Notes: generated from the sequence alone by a model not told the origin. Positions 10,311-22,582 are shown, counted from the stretch's first letter. The stretch is 64,000 nt of DNA from Liopterus haemorrhoidalis (GCA_963971575.1 OZ020616.1:19541535-19605534), one strand, 5' to 3'. Program-made: numbers and translations.

Positions 10311-11422
10311 TAGGGATGGGAAAAAAAACATCGATGTATCGAAAACATCGATGTTTGTTTTAAAAACATCGATGTTTTTACCATCGATGGTCATCTGGCG
10401 ATAGTATCGATAAAACATCGATGTCTACTACCGATGTCGATGTTTAAACTTTGAAATTCAGAAAATACCGTTAGAGGCGCTGAATTCTTAAAAATTTAAT
10501 TTTTATTGAAATTAGTCCACAAAATATAAGCGCCATCTATTGTGATATAACAATACTAATAGTGTGAGTTCTTATTCTTCTTAGCAGTTAGCAGAATACG
10601 AAAAAATAAGAAGAAACTTCTAATTTTTAAACAATGCGAACGACCAAAGACGCCAACACACTTTTTCTTTTTGAGTCTTGTTGACACTTTCCCAGTTGTT
10701 ATTCCTCCAATCCCTGGAGTTTTGTAAGTTGTCATTAGCTATTTTTTTATATATTGAAGTTGGCTTTTCCTGAACAAAATTATCAAAAGCTTCAATTAAT
10801 CGGTAAAAGTAACTAGAATTGAAAATCTAGTTCCGCCTAAACCAAAGGAACAGACTTTATTTCAACTTAAAAAAGTATAAAAATAATTGTGTATGACAGT
10901 GTTATTTTTATGTTAAATAACATAAAATTAACATTAAGATTACTATATTAGTATTATAATAAAATCCAATATTTCATTTTAGAAATGTAAAAATAGTAAG
11001 GTCTGTTCCTTTGGTTTAGGCGGAACTAGATTTTCAACTCTAGTTACTTTTACCGATTGATTGAAGCTTTTGATCATTTTGTTCAGGAAATTCAACTTCA
11101 ATATATAAAAAAATATGACAAATTACAAAAATGAAAATTGCTCTTAGTTCCGCCTAATAGTTTGGAATAGACTGTATGTACAAATTAGGATTATTATATT
11201 GGGTATAATAATGTTAATGTGTAATTAATTACTATTAAAAAGGAATATTTCTATTTCAAAATCTAATAAATGCTTTTTGTGTATTATATGTTCCTTTTTT
11301 CGTATTTTATCTTTACGTTATTAAATAAAACCTATATAATATAAATAAATAGCTTTTTTAAATATTAATAAAACATCTATGTTTCCGATACATCAATGTT
11401 TTTCCTTCGATGTACAACCCTA
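10311..11422. mobile_element. hAT-type element, TAGGGATG ends, exact 8-bp TSD
   Basis: The element begins TAGGGATGGGAAAAAAAACA and ends GATGTACAACCCTA. It is flanked by an exact CTTTGTGA (10303-10310 and 11423-11430). Many CATCGATG palindromic words (10330-10440) mark the left side and decayed ones the right side. There is no transposase. Inside is a second inverted-repeat element (arms about 10724-10857 and 11002-11150, more than 80% complementary) carrying 'ctagttccgcctaaaccaaa'. That motif recurs near 40125 and near 59980. Confidence 0.9.
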
Positions 11423-11430
11423 CTTTGTGA

Positions 11431-11960
11431 GGTTCACCACCTCTTAACACCTTTTAGACTGCTTGTTTGTAAACATAACTCACATATGTCGACATGCTCA
11501 TCATTTTTTTCCCGAAATTTCGTATAATATATAACGACCGGCGTTTAACAACTCCCCTCCTTCAACTACACACTTAAAAGAAGGTGTTGCACTTAAAAAA
11601 TTAAAATGATTTAGTAAGGATAGCTGTTAATTATTCATTGTAAATCGAAGATTTAACATGTAAACAAATGAGGACAACTTTCACATTACTCGTTTCGATC
11701 AGCTGTTTCACAGCGATCACAGCGCCGCCATTGGCCATTGTTGAATCCAAAAGTTAATTTTTTCACTTGAACCATGATAGCTAATTGTACGAACTAAGTA
11801 AAACAATGTAACATATGTTGTATATCATTTCTCCCAATTCAGTTAATGATAACATTCAAACTACAAAAATAATTCGAAAATTATCTACGATGCTGTCGTT
11901 TAGTTGTATTTTATTTTGTTATGGTCGTTACCAATAACGTATGTCGACGATTTAGACCAA
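11431..11960. other. Intronic DNA, no gene seen
   Basis: No coding, RNA or transposon-end signal could be supported. Confidence 0.5.
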
Positions 11961-11964
11961 ATTT

Positions 11965-12110
11965 TTTGAAATACAGTAATCCCTCCATTTACGCGGGTAA
12001 ATGGTTCCACGAGCATAAACGAAAACCGCGTAAATGGAGCAATATAAAGCCATGTAAAAATAGGCATCTGTTCCATATTCTCAAATATTTTACTTTTGAT
12101 GTAATAGAAT
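11965..12110 (+). other. Possible solo end of a pogo/Tigger-like element
   Basis: The start CAGTAATCCCTCCATTTACG, preceded by TA, resembles Tigger/pogo-type termini, and an internal inverted echo (cgcgtaaatggag) lies 40 bp on. No matching right end was found. A pogo/Tigger transposase remnant lies about 500 bp downstream on the minus strand and may belong to the same insertion. Confidence 0.4.
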
Positions 12111-12620
12111 CATAAAAATAAAGCATCTTACTGTTACATATTTAATCAAAATCAATAAAATTTTAAATCACTGAAATTTGATTGTATTTTGTATTTTGTG
12201 AATGTCTTAAATATGTTTTGTAACTAAATGAGTAGAGCAAGTTGATGTTGGTTAATATAAAATTGTACATTTTTTTTTTAAATATTGTTTATGATTGAGT
12301 ATGTTAGTAGGATAGCGCGTTATCATATTTTTTTTTTTTTACTCACGAGTAGTTCCATTCAATAGCTACAAATATTACAACTATCAGAGCATACACTCAT
12401 TCAAGTTATGTGATATGCACGTTTTAAATGGTCAATTTGTTTGTCTCTTTTTGCCCCACTAGCGGGGTTAAAAGTTCCTGCTATGGGGTAAGCTGGGCCA
12501 AGAATAGAAAAATAAATTTTTCTAAGGAATAGAAGGAAATAATTGCATCAAAATTAGTTTGATAATCAGAATTTTTATTAACCGTCACAACAATTAATAA
12601 ATCAATACATTTGCACATTA
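12111..12620. other. AT-rich intronic DNA beside the pogo-like remnant
   Basis: There is no coding sequence. TTTTTGCCCCACTAGCGGGG at about 12450-12470 looks like part of a transposon end but has no partner that I could find. Confidence 0.4.
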
Positions 12621-12624
12621 GTCA

Positions 12625-13660
12625 TTAGTTTTCATCGGAATTAAAATTATTACAAACATAGTAAAGAGCTGTGTAATTGCTGGAACATTTTCCATGAGCC
12701 CAACCCTTACGAGCGGTGCACTGAATCCAGCCCTCACCTGGAACGCTCTCATAGTATGAATCACAGCAGATTAAACAGAAGTATTCTTCTTCAGAACTCG
12801 AATTATCATGTTTGGACTCTTAAAATCTTTCTTTTAACTTGTTTTCTTTTTTCGATATTTCTTTTGTTTGTAGCTCTCTTACTGCCTTTTTGTTTCTTAT
12901 TTTATTTTTCTAAAAGTAAGGCGTTTTTTTCAGAAGTATCTTTCAAAATGGCAGCCTTACGACGTTTTCTAGTTGTAATTTTTCGACTTCCAGCTTTGGG
13001 AACAGATGCGGGGAGAAATCTTTTGTCGGTGTTGCTAACTGAAAAGAAGTGGAAGGCTGCGGCTCAAAAGATGTGGAAGGTTGAAGATTGAAAGACGTGG
13101 AGGGATGCGGTTCAAAAAAAGTACATGGCTGCGTCCAAGTTGTGCGTACTATACCAGGAATGTCATAGATAGTCATCATTTTCCCTGCATTGTTTCGCAT
13201 CCATGCATCTTGAGCCGATGATAGGTATTTTTTGAATGGTCCATAGACTGATACATCTTTCGGCTGCAGCCTATGGGAACAATGAGGAGGCAATGAAAGC
13301 ATCACCGCTCTTATTATCTTTAGCTAGGTCCAATGTTGGCAATGATAAATGTGACGACTGTCCAAAATCAGCAATACGGGTGAATTTTTAGTAGGTTTCA
13401 CATGCTTGATGAAATCATATGCCAGTCGAAGTACTTCTTTAGGTTCTATCCCATGAAAAATTTGGGCAAGTCTAAGCAAATACTGTGTGAGAATGGATTC
13501 TTGCTCTGACTTAAAAATCTTTCTTGGTGTTCCATAACCAAATCTTGGGTGTTCGGGATTTTCTTTAATTCGATACATAAATCTTGTCATTGATGTTCTG
13601 TATATTTCGTACTCCCGACACACCTTTCTTAGGGGTGATTCTCTTTCATCACTAGGTCGG
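12625..13660 (-). pseudogene. pogo/Tigger-like (Jerky/CENP-B-type) transposase remnant
   Basis: Three blocks lie in order on the minus strand. Block 1 (13324-13623) has the pre-catalytic helical region (YRTSMTRFMYRIKENPEHP) running into SPVLLILDSRHIYH, where the Asp is the second catalytic position (usually LILDGHxSH). Block 2 (about 13180-13300) has LSLPPHCSHRLQPKDVSVYG, the DDE_1 hallmark after that Asp. Block 3 (12625-12780) is a Cys/His-rich tail (CCDSYYE, WIQCTARKGWAHGKC, YYVC) with a stop at 12625-12627, typical of this family's C-terminus. The first catalytic Asp region is deleted and frames shift between blocks. It is a dead transposon, not a host gene. Confidence 0.85.
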
Positions 13661-13922
13661 CTACACGTTGCATCAAGGCGACCGATTTCGGGCCTCGGTC
13701 AGTGTTACAGTTTTTTAAATTTATTTAACTTTTGTTAAATAAATTTTATCAAAATATTTCTCTCTAGCGAAATTTTCGCAAAAATCTTAAAATCGACAGG
13801 AGTAAACTCCCATTTTTATTTAACCAATTTTAAGTTAATTTAATTTATTTGCCAAATGCGCCAAAACATTACTACGGGTCTGTTCCCCATATCGACGTCG
13901 ATGACATACCTTCAACTCGTAG
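13661..13922. other. Short intergap, no feature seen
   Basis: A G/C-richer tract at 13660-13700 may be the 5' end of the pogo-like element. No terminal repeat could be paired. Confidence 0.4.
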
Positions 13923-13926
13923 TTAA

Positions 13927-14688
13927 GGCGGCGCACAACCCTATAGTTCTCTATAGTTTCTTATACAAAACTAATAATCGGAAATAAAATTAATAACAAT
14001 CTATATATCAAAATCTGCAGCGAATTTTTATCTATCTAATAGGATATTTTAAATTTTAGAAAAAACTATTATGTAATTGTAAATAAGCAAATTGCATTAT
14101 AGGCGCCATCTTGTAAACCAATCGACACATATTTGTGTACGATGCGGCAAATTGTAGCTAAAGCTTCATTCTACAAAAAGGATTTTAGCTATTTTGTTCT
14201 ATTGTGAAAACTACTTATAGTTATTGTACTTGGTAGTCTATATTTGCCGACATCTTGATTCTGCCGCGGTTTTCAAAATAGTTGTAACGGGTAAAACTGA
14301 TTTAATTTTTGTGAAGAATACGTGTGCCAAGTGGCATTCCATTATCATCAAGTATAATATTTTTCGACGAGGGTTCTAAACTAAAAGAAATCAAGTCGAA
14401 AAAAATGTTGATGTATTATTTGAACATTTCTATACAAAACTATATAAATATAAAAGTTATTTGAAACCCATAAATAGATTTAAAAAATTACAGAACAATG
14501 TTACTGGTGTCAATTATTAAGTTATTGAGCGATAATATTTTTACAATAAATATTTCTACAATTAAAAATATCCTATTAGATAGACAAAAATTCGGTGCAA
14601 AATTTGATGTATAGATTGATACTAATTTTATTTCAGTTTGTTAATTTTGTATAAGAAATTGGTAACCTCTAGGGGTTATACGCAGCCT
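13927..14688. mobile_element. TTAA-flanked inverted-repeat MITE (piggyBac-like)
   Basis: Ends GGCGGCG...CGCAGCC sit inside exact TTAA sites (13923-13926 and 14689-14692). The arms (about 13927-14065 and 14555-14688) are imperfect inverted repeats of about 130 bp containing 'ttatacaaaactaa' / 'tatctaataggatattt'. A TTAA duplication is characteristic of piggyBac. There is no transposase. Relatives lie at about 4700-5117 and about 52950-54119, and all carry a 'gatggcgtctata'-like internal word. Confidence 0.82.
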
Positions 14689-14692
14689 TAAC

Positions 14693-15984
14693 CACTGAAT
14701 GAATATGATATATGTCGCGTTTCGCATTGTCTTTTCATAACTCGGCAATTCCCCTAGCCAATTCGGTACTATCCCGGCATTTTTACGTTAGGCAGTGTCC
14801 GTCGCTATAAAAGGTAATTTGACCTACATTTCAAGCCATTTTTCGTCGTTATATTAATTTCGTCGTAATATCCGATATCGTTATAAGCGATAATTCTAAC
14901 GTGTGAAAAGTAATGTTTCTGGCCGGGACTTTGAATTTTCATCGCAAAAAGCGATATCTCGTTATATCTTCTTTAGAGTGCCAATTTGTGTTCCGCGCGT
15001 AGGTTATTTCCCCGCATACGATTGTGTTGTGTGCGTACAATTGTATGGGACCTACAATTTATTATCGTGGAATCCGAACCACTAATTTTTTTGGGGAAAC
15101 TTTACTAGGGATTTTACTTCGGTGGTTGCCCAATGCCTTCCGAGGGAGAAACGGTCGGAAAAATGTAAGGTGTTTTTGCCGGTACTGGGAAATGGACCCT
15201 GGCCCGCCGCTCAGTAGTCCACACACTAACTAACTGAGCCACGAGCGTTCTCAGTCGTTATATCAGATGTCGTAATAAACGATATCAACTATATTAATTT
15301 TAATTTTAATTTTTAATATGTTTATTTATATCCAAGGTACAATAAAATAATTAGATTTTTTTACAAATAATGGACATAATATCAGTTTGTACATTGGATA
15401 AAGGCCCATGATCAGTCATTGTAAGAATACAAAGACTGTTCTTCCTCATGAGCCCTTAAAAGGTATAAAAAATATAAATATAGCACATTAACATAAATAA
15501 CCAGGGTTCTTTGCTATTGACAATACCACAGTTGTTATAGCCAACGTTGAAGCATGTAAATATGTAACATTCCCTAACTTGGGCAAAATTAAGGCTGAAA
15601 AGAACATTGAAAAAGACATGAAATTAAAAGGGCAAGATGAACATATTAGTAGATTTGACTTTGTTAACACTTTTTAAACTATTCTAAATAAATTATTCTA
15701 AATTTTTATAAACATTTATAAACTTTTATAATTTTTTATAAACTTTTATAAACTTTTATCCCAGATGAGCTTCTTTATTTGTGTTTTAAAAGAGATTAAG
15801 CTAAAAGTGTATATATACATATCATTTTTTTAAATCTTCTCCTTGTCAATAATTATCATTATTACTAAACCAAGAATATAAAAAAATTATAATGTGAATC
15901 TATGCAACACGCATTATCAAACACAATTATCCCACATTAAAATCTTATTGCACTGCCCTTGTTGTAAGTTGACAAGGATCAAGT
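14693..15984. other. Intronic DNA, no gene; repeated CGTTATAA words
   Basis: Between 14840 and 15300 the words 'cgtcgttatat' and 'gatatcgttata' occur on both sides of a moderately GC-rich stretch (14900-15235). This suggests an unclassified element, but its ends could not be fixed. The short frames here (14903-15085, 15024-15233) have no recognisable domain. Near 15715-15755 a short 'aacttttataa' word is repeated four times. Confidence 0.45.
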
Positions 15985-17432
15985 CAAAAAATTGATGTGA
16001 AGTGTAAATTTTCACACATTTCGCAGTTATTTAGTAAGTGAATAATGATTATTTGGGATGCTAAAACAAATTTTATGTTAAAATATTTTTTTTTGTTAAT
16101 TTTAATTCGAATGCCTAATACCATTATGTAGGTCTCTAAATATGTGCAGTATTTTTTTTTTTTTTATATAGCAAGGTTCAATAAGATTTTGAAAATTGCG
16201 TTTATGGCTTCCATTGGTTGTTTTAGTCATAAGCTCCGCCCTTCTGATTTCGTGTTTTTATAGGAATATAAATATCAGTATAGCAGTAATATATTTAGGC
16301 ACTAATATGATACAGACATTATAACACATGACGTAACATATATTTTAAAGTCGGTTTACGATAACTATGAGATGACGTCGCACTTGGTTAATTTAAGTAC
16401 CAACGTTATGATTTGTTTTAATCAATATCAATCCATAACTCAGTTAGTACATTTATTTATTTAATGTTGGTACATTTTTTCAATGTTGCCAGTTTAAAAA
16501 TGGATTGTTCAATCGTTGTTAAGGCCACACCCATTATTGTTTCGAACTCACTTCAATTTCTATAAGATAGAAAGAGACACAAAATATGTAATTTTCATCT
16601 CTTTTTAACACATAATAATAATTTACATTAATTCCTGTCCTCAATAGGAAATATAGGTTTTCAATATATTTTTAGAAGTTGTTCGATACAACCTAACTTT
16701 TTTTTGACAGTTTACAAATTGGCAACAAGGTGAGTTTTTCAACTGTGACGTCATTTCATAGTTATGGTAAACGGACTTTATATATTTTATTTTTTTACTT
16801 GTATCCATGGTATTATATATAAGTTACTTGGTTGTATGTCCAAGAGTATTCAATTTCAACAATTTCCATTGGTTATTAAATGTACGCTTTTAAAAATTAA
16901 ATGCAATATTTGCCCAAATATAACTAGAATTTTGGAAAAATAATTTAAACAAAACAAAAATGCAAAAAAAAACAGAAAAAATTAAATTGCCTCGAGGCCG
17001 GATTGAACTCGAGTTTGCAAATTAGAACTCCAGTATTCTAAGCATTACACCATCGAAGCGCTCTGTTTACTGTACTACATAATATTATTAAATATTTTAC
17101 ATGGTCAAGCAAAAAACACAAAAAATACGTTATTTTCTGAAAACAAAATCTGATAAAAAATTCCTGTTGTACTATTCCCGTTCACACAAATGTACATTAC
17201 TTAGAATTTTTTCAGATTTTTAGTTTAATCCATCTGGGCTACAGGGTGTGGGACAAAAAATTTTTTGCACAATTTTGGCAAAAATCGCCTCAAAATAATT
17301 TATTTTGCAAAAATAAAATTTTGATCGTTAATCTACGTACTAAGGGCTTTCAATTGATACCCTAATCAGAATTTAAAAAAAATATTTTTTTTTTCGGTGG
17401 TCACATATTTTAACGAACAGACAGACAGACAA

Positions 17433-17463
<31 letters not shown>

Positions 17464-17528
17464 CACAGACAGACGACAAAAGGACTGTATAAGGGTTTTT
17501 TGGTCATACCTACAAAACCCTAAAAATC
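15985..17528 (-). repeat. Composite dispersed repeat, copy 1 (longest copy)
   Basis: In reverse orientation this starts (at 17528) TAGGGTTTTTTAGGTATG-like and ends (at 15985) with the palindrome GTGTGAAAATTTACAC and ACATCAATTTTTT. Its internal order matches the copies at 23074, 28266 and 47983: GACA tract (17417-17475), 'ccacaccctgtagcccagat', a tRNA-like module, then 'caaaattctagttatattt', and finally 'gtttctaaatatgtgcagta'. At about 1.54 kb it is the fullest copy. It has no ORF. Confidence 0.88.
16990..17066 (-). other. tRNA-like module (A and B boxes) in composite copy 1
   Basis: On the minus strand GAGCGCTTCGATGGTGTAAT leads into an A-box-like TGGTGTAATGCTTAG. A B-box-like GAGTTCAATCCGG follows about 40 bases on, and the spacing fits a tRNA. 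The cloverleaf does not close well (weak acceptor pairing), so this is a tRNA-derived Pol III promoter region rather than a tRNA gene. Confidence 0.6.
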
Positions 17529-18233
17529 GAAGTATATCAAGCTTCCTATCTGCTGTAGTTAAATAATTTTCTGCTTTTTCTTTTTGACTTTGCTCTTTTC
17601 CTGTGCGACTATTGACAAATTACAGTTTTCAGATTATCTTCATACTTGTGACTTCTATATTTTCTAATGATTTATATGGGACCAAAATCCTAGTATACAT
17701 GGCGCATCCGTCCAAAAGGCAAGATGGTGCCTTCCTTTCCCCAACTCATCTTTTAAAAAAAGCAATAAATTATAAAACACAATAAGATATTATTTTGTAT
17801 TGTAATTACCTAATAATATAATACAGAACATTAACAATAATACTTATAAATGAGTACCTGTTCATTAAGGGATAGTAGGACCGGTCGAAACGTCAGACTG
17901 ACCACGTGGCAGTCTAGAAACGGAGAACTTACCTTCTCTGCCCTTATATGCCTATCTAGGCGTTGGGATCCTCGGGTCAGCCCCCCCCCGCAAGGAACGA
18001 ACACATCGTATGCTTAGTTAATAAAAACCAAACAATAAAAATCACGTTTTTCATTAACAAATATCATAATCATAAATTAATATGTAAGCCCACCCCACTC
18101 CGTAAGGGATCAATAACAAATTTGTATTATTTTACGAATATTTTTTTGAAATTGATCCCCCCCCAACCAATTTTCTAGGTGCGCATCTGCTTTTCGTGTT
18201 TTAATGCTTGCAAATTCATCTACAATTCTCTTA
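17529..18233. other. Intronic DNA, no gene seen
   Basis: There is no supportable coding sequence. A GC-rich tract at 17875-18010 (gaccggtcgaaacgtcagac, then a run of C) looks repeat-derived but could not be assigned. Confidence 0.45.
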
Positions 18234-18363
18234 GGGCCGGTTTCTGAAAGCTTAGCTAACTATAACCAAATAGTTAGAAAATGGTTGCTATGGTTACTTA
18301 TGGGATTGTTACATGGTAAACAAGTTTAACCAAAAGATTAAACTTGGCAAAGCTTTCAGGCCC
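18234..18363. mobile_element. 130-bp MITE with TA target duplication
   Basis: Ends GGGCCGGTTTCTGAAAGCTT and AGCTTTCAGGCCC are inverted, flanked by TA (18232-18233 and 18364-18365). 'tagctaactataaccaaata' and its imperfect complement lie inside. It sits just past the 3' end of the RTE-like retroelement. Confidence 0.75.
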
Positions 18364-18365
18364 TA

Positions 18366-20455
18366 GATGTCTAGTTTCTCTAGCAGCAGTGAAAGACAGA
18401 AGCGAGAGGAACACAAGCCCAGGGCGCCCTGCTGTGAGGAGCTCTAAAACTAGCACTCAAATATACACATTTTCAGTGGTGTCATCATCATTATCATCAT
18501 TTATCAGCCATTGGCCTCCCCTTTGCATGTCTGTCCTGTGCCACCTGCAGCCAATTGCCGACTAGTCTCTTGATGTCATCCGTCCAACGGGTAGGAGGTC
18601 TGCCTCGGTTTCTTGTACTGTCTCTAGGCCGCCATTTCAGTATTCTCCTGGTCCATTTATCATCAGTTAATCTAGCAACGTGACCTGCCCAAAGCCACTT
18701 CAGACGTGAAATTCTACCAATTATATCACAAATTTTGTTTGCTGTCTGATCCACAAATTTGTTTTTCGATCTAAAAGTGTAACGCCAATCATCGCTTTCT
18801 CCATCGATCTTTGAGCAACTCGTAATTTTTCCGCAGATTTTCGCGTGAGTGTGCGAGTGCATCATAGGTGAAGACACATTGATCAAATACCTTTCTCTTG
18901 AGACAGATGGGGATATCACCTTTTAAAATGTGCCTCAGATTTCTAAAGGCTGCCCATCCCAGACCAATTCTTCTGTTTATCTCTATAGTTTGGTTGTCCC
19001 GTCCGATAGTGATTTCGTGTCCCAGGTATTTGTAGTGAGAAAATTGATCAATGGGTCTACCAGCGATTTACAAATTACCACTCAGCACTAAATTTGTCAT
19101 TATTCTGGTCTTTTTTATGTTGACTTGAAGTCCTATATCCTCGGCTTCACTATTTAATTCTTCCATCATTTGGTCCATTTCTCCTTAGTCGTCAGTAATT
19201 AAAAGAATATCGTCGGCGAAACGTAAATGGTTTAGACCAGCGTTTCCCAAAGTGTGGGTCGCAGAAAAATTTGCCGGGTCGCGAAAAAAATTGTAAAAAC
19301 ACAAAAAAGATTTTTTTGTATATATTTTTTTTTACGTCAGTTAATCACTAGAATAGTGTGTATTTGTGTTCTTTATTACTATACTATATTCTTTATTACT
19401 ATACTATACTCTTTATTACTATTTATTACTCTTTATTACTATAAAGCTACTGCTTTAAAATAAAATTTATTTTGTAAATAAATGTTTTTTTTTTTCATAA
19501 GGTGGGTCGCGAAAAATTTTAAAACCTCGTACTGGGTCGCGGTCAAAAAAGTTTGGGAACCGCTGGTTTAGACGATCTCCATTAATGTATAAGCCTCGAT
19601 CTGTCCAATTTAGTTTTTTAAAAACGCTCTCCAATGCAGCATTAAATAGTTTAGGAGGTGTAGGGTCTCCCTGGCATACACCTCGCTCGACATTAAAACA
19701 ATCTGTTTTCTTGTGGACCTTCGCAATAGCGTCTGCCTGTTTGTACACATGACTTATTACACGAGAATATTTGTAGTCTATTCGATCATCTTTCAGTGCA
19801 TCGAGTACTGCCCATCTTTCGATTGAATCGAATTCCTTCTCGAAATCCACGAAGGTCAAAACCAAGGGTCTATTATACTCTACGGATTTTTCGATTAAAA
19901 TCTTGACTACCAATAGATGACTGAAGTCTAATTTCGCTGATAACCTTTTTTAATATTCTCGTGAATAGTTTGTAGATTTGTGGCAGTAGGCTTATAGGTC
20001 TGTAGTTTTCGAGTTTAGATTTGTCTCCATTTTTATGCAGCAAGATCATTTCTGCTCTATTCCACTGTTCTGGTGTTGTCGCTTCGTCCAAACATTTGTT
20101 GAAAAGAAGTTGCAGCGCTTCTAATATCGCTTCGCCTCCTTTTTTTAGAGCTTCTGGTATAATACCATCTTCCCCAGAGGCTTCATTGTTTTTTAGCTCT
20201 TTCATCGCTGCTTCTATTTCGTACTTAGTTATCTGTGGCAAATCTTCTGAGCCTTGATTAACTAATTTATGTTGACTAGGGAATAGGCTAGTGATTCTAT
20301 CTTTTCTTTGACTTTTGTATAGATTTTGGTAAAAGTCTCTAATAGTTTCTAACGTCTCTTCTCTATTTCTATTCGCGCCACAAGACTCCTGAACTTCGTA
20401 CATTAGTGGTCTACTATGAGCTAAATTCTTTCTTAGAACTTTCATGCCCTTGTTG
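18366..20455 (-). pseudogene. RTE-like non-LTR reverse transcriptase, 5'-truncated, interrupted by a MITE
   Basis: Minus-strand blocks run in order. RT fingers/palm are at 19873-20455 (ELKNNEASGEDGIIPEALKK; NYRPISLLPQIYKLFTRIL). LVLTFVDFEKEFDS at about 19800-19860 carries the first catalytic Asp, and GVCQGDPTPPKLF follows. The FADD box (RFADDILLITDD) is at about 19195-19225. The C-terminal part is at 18497-18919 (RLKWLWAGHVARLTDDKWTR, RPPTRWTDDIKRLVGNW). A TCATCATCATT-type tail lies near 18480-18510. The MITE at 19238-19565 sits between INGDRLN and HLRFADD; removing it and one TSD rejoins the frame across FADD. Other stops show long decay. The endonuclease is missing (5' truncation). The clade assignment is from memory of such C-termini and is less certain than non-LTR RT itself. 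Confidence 0.88.
19238..19565. mobile_element. hAT MITE inside the RTE-like RT, exact 8-bp TSD
   Basis: The left end CAGCGTTTCCCAAAGTGTGG and the right end (reverse complement CAGCGGTTCCCAAAC) pair, each followed by GGGTCGCG-type blocks. GTTTAGAC is duplicated exactly at 19230-19237 and 19566-19573. The centre holds a 'ctttattactata' tandem repeat (19369-19442). There is no coding sequence. Confidence 0.95.
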
Positions 20456-20990
20456 CTCTCAGTGGTGTACTCAGAAATTAATGGAAGGGTGCACATTAAA
20501 AAATATGATTAATTTATTTTTATTCCAAAGATATACATTTTTATTTCTATATCAATATACGTACATAAAATGTACCTATACATGTACATAACTAAATTTA
20601 AAGACGTACGCTTTTATTGATTATATAATAATATTCAGTCGTCTTAATGTAACTAATATTTTTAACAGCTTTTATAGGACTATTTGGCTACATTTCTTTA
20701 TTACACATCTGCCAACATTCTATAGCTAATTTTGATGACATATTTATATTGGGAATTTTACATTGCCATAACTGGTATTCATAAGTTCAAATAATTAAAT
20801 TGCAATCATCTAAATCAGCGATCGGCAACCAGCGGCACGTGGGACAGCGGCTCAACTATCTTATGTGGCCCACCAATAAGAAAATATAATGTTTACTTTT
20901 CTTATCCAGCATATCCACCACATTAAGCTGCGTTCAAATTAAAAAAAATAATAATTAAATTTTTGTTTATATTTATCTCGTGAAGTGTTT
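20456..20990. other. Intronic DNA with a possible solo hAT end
   Basis: There is no gene. CAGCGATCGGCAACCAGCGG at about 20816 looks like a hAT terminus, but no partner or target duplication was found. Confidence 0.4.
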
Positions 20991-21200
20991 TTATGAACTC
21001 TCCGTATTTTTCCTTAATATGGGTCAAAGAGTTATATAAGCATGTCAAATTTCAACTTTCTATGTTCAGCAGTTTAGCTACAGTTTCCACTGTACGGACA
21101 GTCAGAGAGACAGACAGACAGACGGACGGACGGACGGACAGACAGATAAGTGACGTTATAAAGGTTTTTTAGTGGTCATGCATACAAAATCCTAAAAATG
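20990..21200 (-). repeat. Fragment of the composite repeat (GACA end)
   Basis: The words 'gggtcaaagagttatataag', 'catgtcaaatttcaactttc', a GACA/GACG tract (21109-21146) and 'catacaaaatcctaaaaat' match, in order, the left part of the composite family. The remainder, including the tRNA-like module, is absent. Confidence 0.75.
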
Positions 21201-21371
21201 GAGTCTGATCTAAAATCGATTCTAAAAATTGACTAGATAATGTATTTCCGGAAATGAAAAAGATGCTGGCATCGATGTCATACCGCACAAAGGCAATATT
21301 TCGAAGGTTATTATTATTATTTATTTAGTAAAGCAGGCGGAAATGCCAATAACGACTTACCTTTACATGTA

Positions 21372-22582
21372 CAGTAATTTACACTATGAGTTCAAAAAGA
21401 AATTGCATAAGGATTGGCTGTGGAAAAATAAAATAATGTCTATTGCAAGCTTTATATAACAATTGTGTAACGTTTAGGAACAGCCTTTGTAATCATTAAA
21501 ATTGGAAATTATTTTTTATTATGTCTTGTATACATTATTTTTCAGATAAGGGAATATAAAGTAATCTAAAATAGTCAAGTCTACGTGGAAATTCTGCATT
21601 TGAACCTAAACTAATTATTCGATCGTCAAAAAATTCACGAAGGTAATTGATGGTCTCTTGAAGGTCTCTTGAAGGTCTCTTGAACAGTGTGGGCAGTCGC
21701 GCCACTCTATTGGAAGTAGCCTTGCTGGAGCTCATCTTCATGAAGCTGATTAATAAATGCACGTACAATATTCCGGTATCTCTGAGCAGTAAGAGTTTCA
21801 TGGGAAAATATGGGTCCGATAATACGTCTTCGAGACACAGCAATCCAAACACCAACTTTTAACGGGTGAAGGGGAGTTTCACGAAAAGTATGTGGATTTT
21901 TAGCACTCCATAACCTATATTTTGTGAATTAATATACCCCAAAAGGGAGAACCAGGCCTCGTCAGAAAAAAACGTTAAATTTAACAGTGGCAATACACAA
22001 TTCGCCTATTGTGATCTGCTGGCAGCAACTCATGTAAAGCAAGAATTTTGTATGGGAATAGCTTTAAATCTTTTTTGACAATAGTATGGCAAGTTCCTAA
22101 TGATAGACCAGTCTCTTGCTACAGTGTACGTAGTGATGTAGTGTGTTGCTCGTTCATACGTTGACGAACATCATCAACTGCATTTTGAGTACGAACTCTT
22201 GGGCTTCCAGTTCTATCTCTATGAGTAATGCTCCCATCTTGGAATAAATCAACACATCTTCTAAATGCGCTGTCAAAATCTCCTTCAAGGAAAGCAATAT
22301 CTGGAAATTGTAGCCGAAATTCTTCTAGACATGACACCGCACTGTAAATCCATTCGGCGTTCACTCAAACACCTTTCGAAAATATGATTCAATCATAAAT
22401 TTTTTGTGTTCTATTGTAAAATCCATTATAATTGTCGCATAATTGAATTTTCAATAGAAACTTATGTCAACAACAGTGATGACAGTTAATTAATTGACAG
22501 TTAAAGCTTGCAGTACACATTATTTTATTTTTCCACGGCCAACCCTTATGTAATTTCTTTTTGAACACATGGTATATTACAG
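21372..22582 (-). mobile_element. Degenerate mariner/Tc1-type element with long TIRs
   Basis: Outer segments 'gttcaaaaagaaattgcata' (near 21390) and 'tatgtaatttctttttgaac' (near 22550) are inverted copies. The similarity extends about 60 bp inward through 'ggctgtggaaaaataaaata'. The transposase lies on the minus strand. Exact ends and the TA duplication are uncertain. Confidence 0.75.
21535..22364 (-). pseudogene. Decayed mariner/Tc1-type transposase
   Basis: The N-terminal HTH part is readable at 22119-22364 (FRRCVDLFQDGSITHRDRTG, SPRVRTQNAVDDVRQRMNEQ). The middle reads LELLPADHNRR-like sequence with stops. The C-terminal part is at 21535-21700 (FFDDRIISLGSNAEFPRRLD), where the third catalytic region would follow, but frames are shifted. 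'cttgaaggtctctt' is locally duplicated at 21658-21682 and adds to the damage. It is not functional. Confidence 0.75.
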
